A stretch of 14,644 nt of DNA from UMGS1370 sp963557065 (GTDB taxonomy: Bacteria > Bacillota > Clostridia > Lachnospirales > Lachnospiraceae). Under the pieces are notes generated by a model that saw only the letters and a program-made list of their open reading frames with translations, searched no databases and had not been told where the DNA came from. Shown here one piece after another: positions 14,341 to 14,644 of the stretch (the stretch's first letter is position 1; the number at the start of each line of letters is the position of its first letter). The translations under genes and the position numbers were made by a program. Location of the stretch: the NCBI GenBank assembly GCA_963557065.1, contig CAUWCT010000072.1, positions 1 to 14,644 on the forward strand, in the 5' to 3' direction.

Positions 14341-14644
14341 CTGTTTTGAATGGAAAATCCAAAGGAATCCTTTTTTGGGAAAATTAAGAAAGTCATAAGA
14401 AAATCAGAGAAAATCATAGGTTTTCATAGCAGATTGTACTTATGTAAAAACAAAAAATGAAAAAAATGTATTTTTCGTAATAATTACGTAAGAAAATGAA
14501 CAGAGAAAAGTTATAGCATTTTTTGAAGGACTGTATTATACTAACTGTGTGATGGAGGTAATCATGCTCCGACAGAGAAATTAGAAATATTTGTTACATA
14601 AGGAAAAAAACATAAATTTTGTAAAAAACTATTGATAATTTCCC
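14341..14644. other. AT-rich non-coding stretch upstream of lic
   Basis: No credible gene is seen in these 304 bases. They hold a short palindrome AAAGGAATCCTTT (14361-14373), repeated GAAAATC words between 14352 and 14415, and the palindrome CGTAATAATTACG (14476-14488). A possible rightward promoter lies at the right end. The region looks regulatory and divergent, with a plus-strand transcript probably continuing past the window. Confidence 0.5.
14537..14584 (+). promoter_or_regulatory. Possible rightward promoter and mini-ORF at the window edge
   Basis: TATACT at 14537-14542 could be a -10, but no good -35 is seen at the right distance. It is followed by GGAGGTAATC and an ATG at 14564, which opens a six-codon ORF (MLRQRN) ending at 14584. 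The ribosome binding site is strong for such a short frame. It may be a leader peptide, a remnant, or chance. The gene it would serve lies outside the window. Confidence 0.3.

Overview
The window reads as a chromosomal segment of a low-to-moderate GC Firmicute, most likely a gut-type Clostridia of the Lachnospiraceae (Clostridium cluster XIVa) group. This is inferred from the Bacillus/Clostridium-type RpoB and RpoC (short RpoC without the large proteobacterial insertion, acidic RpoB tail), strong AGGAGG-type ribosome binding sites, consensus sigma-A promoters and the gene families present. No species is claimed. No rRNA, tRNA, CRISPR array, transposase or phage gene was seen.

Layout. (1) 63-2636, plus strand: D-alanine--D-alanine ligase (ddl), glutamate racemase (murI) and a DUF1934/YwiB-like protein. 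The first two supply the D-amino acids of peptidoglycan. A 147-bp structured repeat sits between murI and the DUF1934 gene. (2) 2715-3185, minus strand: a small membrane-anchored protein of unknown function, convergent with the first cluster across a shared terminator hairpin and divergent from rpoB. (3) 3283-10953, plus strand: rpoB and rpoC behind their own strong promoter, closed by a strong bidirectional terminator. No ribosomal-protein gene lies on either side within the window, although rplJL usually precedes and rpsLG usually follows in this phylum. (4) 11043-14241, minus strand: a phosphocholine-related pair. The first gene transcribed encodes a three-part protein (winged HTH, LicC-like phosphocholine cytidylyltransferase, LicA-like choline kinase). 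The second encodes a secreted protein made almost entirely of twelve choline/cell-wall-binding repeats. A second copy of the 147-bp repeat lies between them. (5) 14242-14644: an AT-rich non-coding stretch holding the lic promoter, an inverted repeat placed like an operator, and a possible rightward promoter with a tiny ORF.

How it may work together. The lic fusion should phosphorylate choline and activate it to CDP-choline for transfer to a surface polymer. The neighbouring repeat protein would then bind the resulting phosphocholine groups. The HTH domain fused to the enzymes, together with the inverted repeat flanking the gene's own start site, suggests autoregulation. The transferase (LicD) and choline importer (LicB) are not in the window.

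The least explained item is the 147-bp repeat. Two gapless copies (about 79% identical by hand count) lie about 10 kb apart on opposite strands. Each is co-oriented with transcription between two co-directional genes. Each folds into a three-way junction supported by two compensatory base-pair changes, and each is bordered by short imperfect direct repeats.
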